Positions 34,572-43,404 of a DNA stretch of 64,000 nt are shown here, in pieces. The stretch is from JAUILA01 sp050289805 (GTDB lineage: Bacteria; Bacteroidota; Bacteroidia; Cytophagales; Cyclobacteriaceae), in assembly GCA_050289805.1 (NCBI GenBank), contig JBNKGL010000002.1, positions 186,001 through 250,000 of the forward strand. The letters are read 5' to 3'. How positions within the stretch are numbered: position 1 is the first letter of the stretch; each line of letters opens with the position of its first letter. The translations under genes and the position numbers were made by a program. The notes beneath the pieces are model-generated. The model did not search any database. It was not told where the DNA came from and saw nothing but the letters and a program-made list of their open reading frames with translations.

Positions 34572-36230
34572 TTATTTACCGCTGAGGATGCTATTCAATT
34601 CCTGCGGATTGCTTAGCACCCTAACCGCTGCCTGGAGATCGGGGTCGGCATCAAAAGTTGATTCAATGGATCCGCGCTCAAGGAAATATCTGCCTGCTAT
34701 TTCTTCCTCCAGGAGTGTTTTCACTTGTGACTTGTACAAATCAAGATCCTTTTCCTTGCTCTTCTCAATTACATCTTCCAGGTCATGCAGCTGATCCTTG
34801 ATAAGATCGTAGTATTTTTCATCGCTTGCATTCTCCACCATATCCTTCAGGTTCTTTTCAACCTGGGTTGTATAACTGTAATCCTGGGTTTTCAGCCATG
34901 ATTTAAATTCATCATATTCACCATCAGTGAGTGTGAACTTGTCGGCAGCCGGAATTTCCGGATGCTCATAATAATATTTTGTGGCGTAATCGAAAAGGAT
35001 TCCCTTGGTCTGCAATACATAAGCAATGGCAGAGATATCTTCGCCCTCTACAGTAATGTCAGGATCAATTCCCCCACCGTCGTATACCTTCCGGCCATTT
35101 TTTGTTGAAAATTCTGATTTAAGGGAATCAGGAATTTTCCCCACACTACCATCCGGTCTGCGATGGGAATAATCGAGCGCCTGAATACAACGTCCTGACG
35201 GGGTGTAGTATTTGGCGGTTGTTACTTTCAGTTGCGAGTTGTAGGAGAGGGGGCGGCTTACCTGTACAAGTCCTTTTCCAAAAGACTTTTCACCTACAAT
35301 CACGGCCCGGTCGTAGTCCTGAAGAGTTCCTGCTACAATTTCAGATGCCGAAGCACTTCCGCTATTGATCAGTACAACAAGTGGAATCTCGGTATCTACC
35401 GGATTATCCAGTGTTTTGTACGTCTGATTATTATCTTCAATCTTTCCTTTTGTGGAAACCACATCCATACCTTTCGGGATGAAGACATTGGTAGTATTTA
35501 CCGCCTCAAGCAGTAAGCCACCCGGATTTCCCCTTAAATCAAGAATAATTTTCTTTGCACCTTTTTCTTTTAGTCCCTGAACCGCATTTTTTACAGATCT
35601 GCCAGCCTGATCCGTAAACTCGGTGAGCTTAACCATTCCAATATCATCGGTGACCATTCCAAAATAAGGTACATTTTCAATTTTTACTTTTTCACGCTTG
35701 AAAGAGAGTTTGATGGGTGTTGGAGTATTATAGCGCCGGACGGTCATTTCCACTTCCTTGTTGGATTGTCCCTTCATCAGTTCATTGGTCTCATCCCTCG
35801 ATAAATTTTCGATCGATACACCATTGATAGCGATTACCTCATCACCGATTTTCAGACCGTTTTTCTGGGCTGAATAACCATCCATCAACATGATCACCTT
35901 CACTTTGCCATTAATGCGACCTGTAACGGCACCTATACCCCCGTATTCACCGCTGCTTTGCGTCCGGAAATCCTCGATGTCATCCTCCGGTATATAGTTT
36001 GTATAGGGGTCAAGGCTTGCCAGCATGGCATCTATCCCCGAACGCATGAGGATATTGGGATTAACCTCATCCACATAAAGTGCATTTACTTCTTTATACA
36101 GGGTGGCAAATATGTCCAGGTTCCGGGCAATGTCGAAGTACCTGTCATCCGGACCATTGAAGGAAAAGAATATTAATGGGGCTGCGGCCAGGGTAAGAAC
36201 CCATCCCATTTTTTTCAAGGAAGTGCGCAT
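34572..36230 (-). CDS. S41 carboxyl-terminal processing protease
   Basis: 552 residues. An N-terminal membrane or signal segment (WVLTLAAAPLIFFSF) is followed by a PDZ domain (about residues 95-170; IGDEVIAINGVSI) and the tail-specific protease core with the catalytic Ser in INSGSASASEIVAGTL and Lys in VGEKSFGKGLVQ. The remaining 200 residues are a helical C-terminal extension. It acts in the periplasm on C-termini of envelope proteins. It is monocistronic, next to the RAYT locus. Confidence 0.93.
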   Translation of the reverse strand: MRTSLKKMGWVLTLAAAPLIFFSFNGPDDRYFDIARNLDIFATLYKEVNALYVDEVNPNILMRSGIDAMLASLDPYTNYIPEDDIEDFRTQSSGEYGGIGAVTGRINGKVKVIMLMDGYSAQKNGLKIGDEVIAINGVSIENLSRDETNELMKGQSNKEVEMTVRRYNTPTPIKLSFKREKVKIENVPYFGMVTDDIGMVKLTEFTDQAGRSVKNAVQGLKEKGAKKIILDLRGNPGGLLLEAVNTTNVFIPKGMDVVSTKGKIEDNNQTYKTLDNPVDTEIPLVVLINSGSASASEIVAGTLQDYDRAVIVGEKSFGKGLVQVSRPLSYNSQLKVTTAKYYTPSGRCIQALDYSHRRPDGSVGKIPDSLKSEFSTKNGRKVYDGGGIDPDITVEGEDISAIAYVLQTKGILFDYATKYYYEHPEIPAADKFTLTDGEYDEFKSWLKTQDYSYTTQVEKNLKDMVENASDEKYYDLIKDQLHDLEDVIEKSKEKDLDLYKSQVKTLLEEEIAGRYFLERGSIESTFDADPDLQAAVRVLSNPQELNSILSGK

Positions 36231-36338
36231 AAAGTTTTGTGGTTTATTGAGGGAAACGTAAGCAATTAGCTTTTGGTTTCCGGGATCTGGCTTTCATTCA
36301 GCATTGAAGATACTGAATTCTCATAAAATGGCATTTAA

Positions 36339-36361
36339 AAAGCCCGGAAATTCCAGGCTTT
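36339..36361 (-). terminator. terminator of the carbonic anhydrase gene
   Basis: AAAGCC and GGCTTT outer arms with inner GGAA/TTCC and a one-base loop. The A-rich left flank gives a T-run on the minus strand. It lies 29 nt beyond the stop at 36391. Confidence 0.6.
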
Positions 36362-36390
36362 ACTTTGTTATCAGATTGATTTTAAATACT

Positions 36391-37041
36391 TCAAACTGAA
36401 ACATTTGAAGGGTTAAATCTGAAAATTTTCTCCAGGCCATCATTCGAATTCATGGAAACATTCAAATCGTGAATAAGGCCATCCTTCAGACTGTAAACCC
36501 AGCCATGGATATAGGGGAATTCACCTGTTTCCCACTCTTCCTGCACAAACGAGACTTTTGCAAGGTTGCCGACCTGTTCGATAATATTCAGTTCAACAAA
36601 TCGGTCAAACCGTTTAGCTTCATCCTTGATTTTATTTAATTCCTCTTCATGGGTGCGATACACATCTTTAATATGCATCAGCCAGTTATCCAGAAAGCCA
36701 AGCTTTTCATTGCTCATTGCTGCTTTCACACCCCCGCACCCGTAATGTCCACAAACGATAATATGCTTCACCTTTAATACCTTAACAGCATAATTTACCA
36801 CGCTTAACAGGTTGGAGTCTGTATGCACGACCATATTCGCTATGTTCCGCTGTACAAATATTGACCCCGGAAGAGCGTTCGTGATTTCTGTAGCAGGTAC
36901 CCGACTATCAGCGCAACCTATCCAAAGAAATTTAGGGTGCTGACCTTCGGATAGTCTTTCGAAAAAATCGGGTTTCATTCGCAGGGTATTCCGAACCCAG
37001 TTGATATTCCCCTCTTGTAATTCTTTGATACTATTTGGCAT
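36391..37041 (-). CDS. beta-class carbonic anhydrase
   Basis: 216 residues. The zinc ligands are in WIGCADSRVPATE (Cys and Asp-Arg dyad) and IVCGHYGCGGVKAA (His, Cys), the complete beta-carbonic-anhydrase site. It interconverts CO2 and bicarbonate in the cytoplasm. It follows a SulP-family transporter after 62 nt on the same strand. Since some SulP proteins carry bicarbonate, the pair may supply bicarbonate for carboxylation reactions. Confidence 0.95.
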   Translation of the reverse strand: MPNSIKELQEGNINWVRNTLRMKPDFFERLSEGQHPKFLWIGCADSRVPATEITNALPGSIFVQRNIANMVVHTDSNLLSVVNYAVKVLKVKHIIVCGHYGCGGVKAAMSNEKLGFLDNWLMHIKDVYRTHEEELNKIKDEAKRFDRFVELNIIEQVGNLAKVSFVQEEWETGEFPYIHGWVYSLKDGLIHDLNVSMNSNDGLEKIFRFNPSNVSV

Positions 37042-37103
37042 GAGTTTATATGTTTGTGATACCTTTAATTTAATTATTTAATCAATAGAATGATATATTT
37101 CTT

Positions 37104-38660
37104 TCAACCAAGAACCCCTGGTTGATTATTTTTGACTGATTTTAGATTTAGTTCAATATTCTTATGCTGGGCGGTTTCCTTAAAATTTTCAATTACTTCC
37201 AGTACATCATAGTCAATATTCCGGGTTTGAGATCCATCGATTGTAACGATAGAATTCTCCGGTAACTTCCGAAGTGTTAAAAGCATACTGCCTTTATTGA
37301 TAAAGGTAACTTCTTCTGCAAGTTTAATTACAATGCGCTGCCGGGCACCTTCATCATCCTTCTCAAACTGATAGGGTGACCTGTATACGTTGCGTAAAAT
37401 GTAGAAAATGGCTACGCCCATTCCAATCAGGATTCCCTGCAACAGATCGGTAAACAAGATAGCGACAATAGTTACAAGGAACGGAACAAATTGCATCCAG
37501 CCCAGTTGGTACATTTTACGAAAAAGTGAGACTTTGGTTAATTTATATCCCACTACCAGCAGTATGGCGGCCAGTGCTGCCAATGGAATAAGGTTCAGGA
37601 CCGTGGGAATCAGAATGATGGACAGTAGCAATAAAAAGCCATGAATAATGGCAGACATTTTACTTTTTGCACCTGCGTCGATATTGGCCGAACTCCTGAC
37701 AATTACCGAAGTCATCGGAAGGCCTCCAATCAGTCCGGCCACGATATTTCCAATTCCCTGGGCACGTAATTCACGGTTAGTGGAAGTAATTCGCTTCAGG
37801 GGATCGAGTTTATCCGTCGCTTCAATACAAAGCAGGGTCTCAAGACTGGCGACAATGGCTATCGTAAACCCTGCGATATAAACATTTATATTGGTAAGAA
37901 TTCCAAAATCAGGGAATGTGAACTGGCCGAAGAATTCAGTTGCAGACGCTGCTACCGGAATGGTCACCAGGTGATTCCCTGAAAGAGCCCATTCAGAATT
38001 GCTTGTGCTGAAATATTGATTTAACAGAATTCCCGCAGCTACTGCCACAAGTCCACCAGGAATGAGTTTGAATAACATTTTCTGCCGTATGGCCGGGATC
38101 TCCCAAATCAGTAGGATTGCGAGACATATAACACAAATTATGAGTGCACCAGGTTCAATGAATTCGGTTGCCCTCAGAATTTCCGTAAATGTATTTTCTC
38201 CATCAGCCTGGAAGAATGATAAATCGCCTTCATAATCGGCATCCCAGCCAACGGCATGCGGAATCTGTTTCATGATCAGAATAAGTCCGATTGCCGCAAG
38301 CATACCCTTGATTACCGATGAGGGGAAATAATGGCTGATAATCCCTGCCTGGGCAATACCCAGTGCAAATTGGATGATCCCGGCAAGTACTACTGCTGCC
38401 AGGAATGCCTGGAAGCTGCCAAGACCATAAATTGCATCCAGAACAATTACAGTCAGTCCGGCTGCCGGTCCGCTTACACTCACATTGGAACCGCTAAAGA
38501 AACCAATTACGATTCCTCCTATTATCCCGGAAATAAGTCCACTGAAAAGGGGAGCTCCGGATGCCAGTGCTATCCCCAGACAGAGTGGCAGCGCCACCAG
38601 AAATACGACAAGGCCGGATGGAAAATCGTTTTTTAAATTAGAGAGTAATCTCGTTTTCAT
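37104..38660 (-). CDS. SulP-family anion transporter with STAS domain
   Basis: 518 residues with 10-14 transmembrane segments. Family sequence SGPAAGLTVIVLDAIYGLG and GLIGGLPMTSVIVRSSANI are present, and a STAS domain occupies the last 100 or so residues (NSIVTIDGSQTRNIDYDVLEV). SulP proteins move sulfate, bicarbonate or chloride across the inner membrane. Linkage to carbonic anhydrase favours bicarbonate, probably with sodium as in BicA, but substrate is not readable from sequence. Confidence 0.9.
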   Translation of the reverse strand: MKTRLLSNLKNDFPSGLVVFLVALPLCLGIALASGAPLFSGLISGIIGGIVIGFFSGSNVSVSGPAAGLTVIVLDAIYGLGSFQAFLAAVVLAGIIQFALGIAQAGIISHYFPSSVIKGMLAAIGLILIMKQIPHAVGWDADYEGDLSFFQADGENTFTEILRATEFIEPGALIICVICLAILLIWEIPAIRQKMLFKLIPGGLVAVAAGILLNQYFSTSNSEWALSGNHLVTIPVAASATEFFGQFTFPDFGILTNINVYIAGFTIAIVASLETLLCIEATDKLDPLKRITSTNRELRAQGIGNIVAGLIGGLPMTSVIVRSSANIDAGAKSKMSAIIHGFLLLLSIILIPTVLNLIPLAALAAILLVVGYKLTKVSLFRKMYQLGWMQFVPFLVTIVAILFTDLLQGILIGMGVAIFYILRNVYRSPYQFEKDDEGARQRIVIKLAEEVTFINKGSMLLTLRKLPENSIVTIDGSQTRNIDYDVLEVIENFKETAQHKNIELNLKSVKNNQPGVLG

Positions 38661-38743
38661 AAAGCGTTGGTTGAATTGATAATCCCGTAAGATTAAAAAA
38701 TATAGTTAAGATGGATTCGTGTTGATGGTTTGGCCGGGAAGGA

Positions 38744-39058
38744 TTATCCATGCTCGGGAGGAGGCGTAAAGACATCTGCATGAACCATATTCAATTGAGG
38801 CTGCAACAATTCAGGGACGTGAAATTGTGCATATCTAAACGTCGTACGTACTGTTGCAAAATAAACAGGAACAATATCATCCCCGTCCTCACATTCATTT
38901 TCATGCTGGTCTCCGGCAGGCTGAATATCATCATCAGCCATCATATGAAAACAAGTGGGAGACATCCCGGCAGATACAGCTGAAAGTATGGGGGCCGACA
39001 AAAATGTCAGGGCCATACAAAAACTGATCAGGAGAAATATGTTGCCGGGTTTATTCAT
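38744..39058 (-). CDS. small acidic secreted protein
   Basis: 104 residues: signal peptide (FLLISFCMALTFLSAPILS, cleaved near VSA), then a short mature domain with many potential metal ligands (TCFHMMADDD, DQHENECEDGDD) and the ending DVFTPPPEHG. Short proteins of this kind, with acidic and His/Cys residues and a Pro-rich end, are found near metal-efflux genes in Bacteroidota, but I cannot name the family with certainty. It is 83 nt upstream of the SulP gene on the same strand and may be the first gene of that unit. Confidence 0.6.
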   Translation of the reverse strand: MNKPGNIFLLISFCMALTFLSAPILSAVSAGMSPTCFHMMADDDIQPAGDQHENECEDGDDIVPVYFATVRTTFRYAQFHVPELLQPQLNMVHADVFTPPPEHG

Positions 39059-39241
39059 TCGTTGGGAAGAACATAAGGTTATTCAACGGGTAATCTGTTG
39101 ATATGTTCACAATTTAATTAGAATGGATGGAAATAGATAGTTTGAATAAACCAAATAATATTTGGTTCGGGAATTATAGAATTGTTGAAATTCTATAAAT
39201 AATTATAAATGAGATATTTATATACTTTTATATAAAGTAAT

Positions 39242-39278
39242 AAATGAGGCATGAAAATTGAATCTTCATGCCTCATTT
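39242..39278 (-). terminator. terminator of the lipoprotein gene at 39300
   Basis: AAATGAGGCATGAA and TTCATGCCTCATTT form a perfect 14-pair stem with a 9-nt loop, 21 nt beyond the stop. On the minus strand it is followed by TTATTACTTT. Confidence 0.7.
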
Positions 39279-39299
39279 ATTATATGCACGGCAAATAGA

Positions 39300-40034
39300 C
39301 TAGATGATATTACCGGTAATAAGATCGAAAGTAACGGTTGATCCGTTAATAGAAAGGTCGGCTGTTCCATCTCCATTGAACTTGATCGCGCCTTTCAAAG
39401 AGTAGGATTTATCGCTCCTGGTAACCTGGATGTCATATTGTCCGGTCCCGGAAATTATGGTCTCCAATTCAGGATCGATGGTGATTGCCGACAGGGTAAT
39501 TGTCACATTTGAGCTACCGTTGATATTTTCTCTTAGCTTGAAATCATATTCTCCATTTCGGCTGTACGATCCATTGTATACCAGGTTTTGATCCATATCC
39601 AGGGAGATATCAAACTCTCCGTTTCCTTCATGTGACCACACCAGTTTGGGACCATCGAAAGAACCGCTGTATGTAAAATCAACGGAAAGGCTGGTAGGTA
39701 CCTGAATGGAACTGCAGTTCACAGAGACGTCATAGCTGTAACTGTAGGTATACGTTACCGCGCTTCCTTCAGTGCTTGAGATCTGATCCGACCCATTGTC
39801 GGTGTAGTCACAAACCGAGTTGCGGCCGCCCACAGAACCTTGCGCAGCCTGGTACATTGCAACAGATTCTTCCAGAAGCGCATTGGCACCATACGTGTTG
39901 GTCGCAATGGAAGCCGCCACGAGTAACGATACTTCTTCGGATGCCTCAGGACTAATTTTTTCACCTTCGTCATTGCAGGCAGTAAAAAGGCCTGCTATAA
40001 GGAGTACTGAGATGGCCAGTGTGTTCTTTTTCAT
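39300..40034 (-). CDS. lipoprotein of unknown function, beta-rich
   Basis: 244 residues with a lipoprotein signal (ISVLLIAGLFTAC, Cys20). After a short helical part (LLVAASIATNTYGANALLEES) the mature domain alternates Ser/Thr/Tyr with hydrophobic residues (AVTYTYSYSYDVSV), as in a lipocalin-like or beta-sandwich protein at the cell surface. Two cysteines remain (SVCDYTD, NCSS). No family is recognised. It is monocistronic with a strong terminator. Confidence 0.65.
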   Translation of the reverse strand: MKKNTLAISVLLIAGLFTACNDEGEKISPEASEEVSLLVAASIATNTYGANALLEESVAMYQAAQGSVGGRNSVCDYTDNGSDQISSTEGSAVTYTYSYSYDVSVNCSSIQVPTSLSVDFTYSGSFDGPKLVWSHEGNGEFDISLDMDQNLVYNGSYSRNGEYDFKLRENINGSSNVTITLSAITIDPELETIISGTGQYDIQVTRSDKSYSLKGAIKFNGDGTADLSINGSTVTFDLITGNII

Positions 40035-40148
40035 AGTTAAAAAATTCGTTCATTGTTCATACCATACTCTGTTGTGGCGTAACCGTCATTTAACGATAAT
40101 ATCGACCACCCATAGATATGATTGATTCTTATTTTTTTAATTTCGGGG

Positions 40149-40997
40149 ATGACTCTTCAGGATGAAGCTGGCAATAGTGATATTCTACGGGGAATCCGGA
40201 TGGACCGGATGGAAGATATCTATGACCGTACCCAGGGTGACCCTGGAAAACCTCACCGGCATGACTACTATACAATTGTATGGGTTCATGAGGGCAGTGG
40301 AATGCACCTCATAGATTTTAAAAATTACCCGCTCGAAAGAAATCAGGTATATTTCATTTATCCCGGGCAGATCCATCATCTTGTGGCCAGTACACGACCT
40401 GTGGGATGTGTAATCAGTTTTACCGCTGAATTTCTTTCTGCGAATAATATTTCACTGGCATTTCTTGAACGGATTAGCCTGTTCAGAACCGGAGGGGATT
40501 CTTCGCCGCTGGTCATTCCTCCAAACATGGTAGATCGTTTTGAGAAACTCTTCTCCCTGATGTATGAACTTTATGAAACTTCCATGACCTACAGGTCGGA
40601 AGCATTGGGTTCTTCACTTAAGCTTGTTCTTGTACTTTCCAATGAAGCCTGTGCCAGGCCGGATGTGGATCATCAGCAGGAGCAGGGGACTTCACTTCTC
40701 ACCCAATTTCGCGGTCTGGTTGAAACGAATTATATGCGTGAGCATAAAGTTCAGTGGTATGCCGGAGAGCTGTTCATTACGCCAAAGCATCTGAACGCGG
40801 TGATTAAAACTATTCTCGGACAGACGGCAAAGGAATTTATTCAGGACAGGATCGGAACGGAGGCAAGGCGATTGCTTCTCCACAGCGATTTATCGGTGAA
40901 AGAAATCGCCTTCCGGCTTGGGTTTACAGACCCGCTTCATTTTAGCCGGTTTTTCAAAAAATTCACAGGGACTTCCCCCAGTGACTTCCGTTCCTGA
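40149..40997 (+). CDS. AraC-family transcriptional regulator
   Basis: 282 residues from the ATG at 40149, preceded by GGGG. The N-terminal domain is a cupin (PHRHDYYTIVWVHEGSGMHLIDF, PGQIHHL) for ligand sensing. The C-terminal 100 residues contain the two helix-turn-helix motifs (WYAGELFITPKHLNAVIK; SVKEIAFRLGFTDPLHFSRFFKKFTGTSPSDFR). It lies 97 nt upstream of the pirin and nitroreductase genes on the same strand and may control them. The ligand is unknown. Confidence 0.92.
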   Translation: MTLQDEAGNSDILRGIRMDRMEDIYDRTQGDPGKPHRHDYYTIVWVHEGSGMHLIDFKNYPLERNQVYFIYPGQIHHLVASTRPVGCVISFTAEFLSANNISLAFLERISLFRTGGDSSPLVIPPNMVDRFEKLFSLMYELYETSMTYRSEALGSSLKLVLVLSNEACARPDVDHQQEQGTSLLTQFRGLVETNYMREHKVQWYAGELFITPKHLNAVIKTILGQTAKEFIQDRIGTEARRLLLHSDLSVKEIAFRLGFTDPLHFSRFFKKFTGTSPSDFRS

Positions 40998-41094
40998 GGC
41001 ATTTTCAGACATTTTGATATGTAAAGCGGTGAAATCTCCATGATCATTTGGATGAATTATGCGTTATAACATATAAATAGAAAATAACTTCATT

Positions 41095-41805
41095 ATGAAA
41101 ACGATACTACATAAGGCAAATACAAGGGGTCATGCAAATCATGGATGGCTCAATTCATACCACACATTCAGTTTCGCTGGTTATTACGATCCTGAACGTG
41201 TTCATTTCGGTAAGCTGCGTGTACTTAATGATGACACCGTTGCACCGGGACGTGGGTTTGGTACACATCCCCATGATAACATGGAAATAATATCCATACC
41301 CTTATCCGGGGATCTCGAGCATAAGGACAGTATGGGAAACACAACTGTGATCAAACAGGGGGATGTTCAGGTAATGAGTGCAGGGACCGGGGTGTTCCAC
41401 AGCGAGTATAATAAAAATAAGGACCAGGAAGTTAAATTCCTTCAGATATGGGTTTTCCCGAATAAAAAGAATGTAGAGCCCAGGTATGATCAGATATCCA
41501 TCAGTGACATTGCTGAGAAGAATTCGTTCTACCAGATACTTTCACCAAATGCCGATGATAAGGGCGTTTGGATTCACCAGGATGCCTGGTTCCACATCGG
41601 TGATTTGGATGAAGGAGCCAATACAGAATATGCAATCCATAAGGACGGCAACGGGGTATATGCATTTGTGCTCGACGGAGATGTTGAGATTGGAGGGCAG
41701 TCGTTATCGACCCGTGATGGCCTGGGAATTCTTGAAACCGAAAAATTTCAGGTGAAGGCATCTTCCCCGGCACGTGTTTTATTGATGGAAGTTCCGATGA
41801 ATTAA
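41095..41805 (+). CDS. pirin-family protein
   Basis: 236 residues in two cupin domains. The start HGWLNSYHTFSFAGYYDP and the iron-binding residues in GFGTHPHDNMEIIS and GVFHSEYNK are those of pirins. Bacterial pirins of this type act as quercetin 2,3-dioxygenases or in redox sensing. It is six bases from the nitroreductase gene, so both form an operon after the AraC regulator. This looks like a response to quinones, flavonoids or electrophiles. Confidence 0.93.
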   Translation: MKTILHKANTRGHANHGWLNSYHTFSFAGYYDPERVHFGKLRVLNDDTVAPGRGFGTHPHDNMEIISIPLSGDLEHKDSMGNTTVIKQGDVQVMSAGTGVFHSEYNKNKDQEVKFLQIWVFPNKKNVEPRYDQISISDIAEKNSFYQILSPNADDKGVWIHQDAWFHIGDLDEGANTEYAIHKDGNGVYAFVLDGDVEIGGQSLSTRDGLGILETEKFQVKASSPARVLLMEVPMN

Positions 41806-41811
41806 GAAATT

Positions 41812-42408
41812 ATGATAGAAACAATTGATATAAAACAAGCGAAGACCAGGTTCAACGTACTCGATGTTATCCGAAAACGCTGGAGTCCAAGGTCATTCAG
41901 TAAATATCCCCTGATGCGGGAAGAGATTGATACTTTGCTGGAAGCCGCAGCATGGGCTCCGAGCGCAATGAATGAGCAGCCGTGGCGTTTTGTGGTCGCT
42001 TCGAAGGAGGAACCGGAGAATTTCAGCAGGCTTGCCGATTTTCTGGCACCCGGAAACCGGGTATGGGCTGAAAATGCAGCCGTGTTGATGATCGTACTGG
42101 GTGTTACTACATATGCGAGAAATGGCAGGGAGAACATCAATGTTGCCCATGATACAGGCATGGCAACCCAAAACCTGCTCCTTCAGGGCGCAAGTATGGA
42201 TATTTACGGACATGTGATGGAAGGATTTGATAAGGATCGGGTTATACAGGAGCTGCAGTTGCCGGAGAATATTCGTCCGTTAACAATGCTGGCCCTTGGC
42301 CGACTGGATGTTCCTGAGCAGCTGGAAGAGCCTTACTATTCCAGGGAACAGAGTCCAAGAACCAGGCGATCGGTGGAAGATTCAATTTTTCCTTTCCCTG
42401 CGTTGTGA
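41812..42408 (+). CDS. nitroreductase-family FMN oxidoreductase
   Basis: 198 residues. The FMN-binding start IRKRWSPRSFSKYPL, the dimer-helix region AAAWAPSAMNEQPWRFVVA and a C-terminal Leu-Arg segment match the nitroreductase fold. It reduces quinones, nitro compounds or enals with NAD(P)H; the substrate is unknown. It is coupled to the pirin gene (six-base gap) and followed by a strong terminator. Confidence 0.9.
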   Translation: MIETIDIKQAKTRFNVLDVIRKRWSPRSFSKYPLMREEIDTLLEAAAWAPSAMNEQPWRFVVASKEEPENFSRLADFLAPGNRVWAENAAVLMIVLGVTTYARNGRENINVAHDTGMATQNLLLQGASMDIYGHVMEGFDKDRVIQELQLPENIRPLTMLALGRLDVPEQLEEPYYSREQSPRTRRSVEDSIFPFPAL

Positions 42409-42488
42409 CTTTCCAGGAAAGTGTGATTATGGAAATGTAGCGCTTCAGCAGGGAAGAGTCGTGACTGGTTGAAGTGTTGAAATCAGGA

Positions 42489-42521
42489 TGTCCGCAGTTC
42501 GCGCTGCGGACATTTCTTTTT
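42489..42521 (+). terminator. terminator of the pirin/nitroreductase unit
   Basis: TGTCCGCAG and CTGCGGACA form a nine-pair, GC-rich stem around TTCGCG, followed by TTTCTTTTT. It lies about 80 nt after the nitroreductase stop; the reverse gene at 42521 ends in its T-tract. Confidence 0.85.
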
Positions 42522-43330
42522 CAGTCTTTTTCGTTTCGGTTTACCTTGGGTGAATAGTGACGTTTCAGCCATTTGCTCAGGCCCTCATACCCGGGAAATA
42601 AAACCCGTTCATTGATATTTACCTGGTCGAGTTTATCCCGGATTTCCCATTTCAGTTCAGCTGGTATTTTAATTCGAAAGTACAGATCCTGCTTATCCAT
42701 CAGCCAGTCATCAAGCATCAGGCCCGGATGGGACATGAATGTAAAAATGGCATACTGGTTCACGATTCTGGCATCCAGCGATGGGGGTTCAAAGGGAACC
42801 ACAAATTCATCAACCTGGCTGGTGAGTTCGGTTATATTGCTGTAGGCTTCGTTCAGCATTTCAGTGGTAAATGAATTCGAACCTACCCGTCGTAATTGCT
42901 CCCGAAGATTATCGGGGAGATAATTCTTCAGTTCCTCATAATTCAGGGCCCAGATAATACCATCTCGATTGAATTGGGTGATATCTGCCGTTGCGAAATG
43001 CAGTGCCACAAGCGGGGAGTACGTCCAGTCGAGCAGCCGGGTGGGCAGTCCGTGGTGTTGTGCCAGCGCCAGCCAGTCCCAGTCGGTATTATTCACAATA
43101 TCGGGACGATGGGCATATTTCTTGAAATTACGCAGCAGGTGGAATTCCAGCCGTTCATACGGACCGCCCAGACGGGTCAGTGAAGTCTTCAGTTGATAAT
43201 CAAACTGAGATAGTCCGCGATAAATGAACGGTGAACGGACTCTGCCCAGGCGTTCATTAAAGGCATCCTGAAATAACAATTCCTGCAATTCCAGCCAGCT
43301 GGATGGGGTTAGGGCCTCCTTCAAATCCAT
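42521..43330 (-). CDS. FRG-domain protein
   Basis: 269 residues. The FRG domain is recognised by FIYRGLSQFDYQLKTSL near residue 35 and by LALAQHHGLPTRLLDWTYSP and ALHFAT near residue 100, the conserved pattern of the family. Its biochemical role is unknown; members are often found in accessory or defence-like regions. Here it follows floA on the same strand after 74 nt and may be part of that transcript. No partner toxin or nuclease gene is adjacent. Confidence 0.85.
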   Translation of the reverse strand: MDLKEALTPSSWLELQELLFQDAFNERLGRVRSPFIYRGLSQFDYQLKTSLTRLGGPYERLEFHLLRNFKKYAHRPDIVNNTDWDWLALAQHHGLPTRLLDWTYSPLVALHFATADITQFNRDGIIWALNYEELKNYLPDNLREQLRRVGSNSFTTEMLNEAYSNITELTSQVDEFVVPFEPPSLDARIVNQYAIFTFMSHPGLMLDDWLMDKQDLYFRIKIPAELKWEIRDKLDQVNINERVLFPGYEGLSKWLKRHYSPKVNRNEKD

Positions 43331-43404
43331 AGTACGTTCAGTGATGATCCGATGAAAAGTTATCTAATTTTTCCGGATTCTTTGAATATTTTCAGGAAAC
43401 TAGC

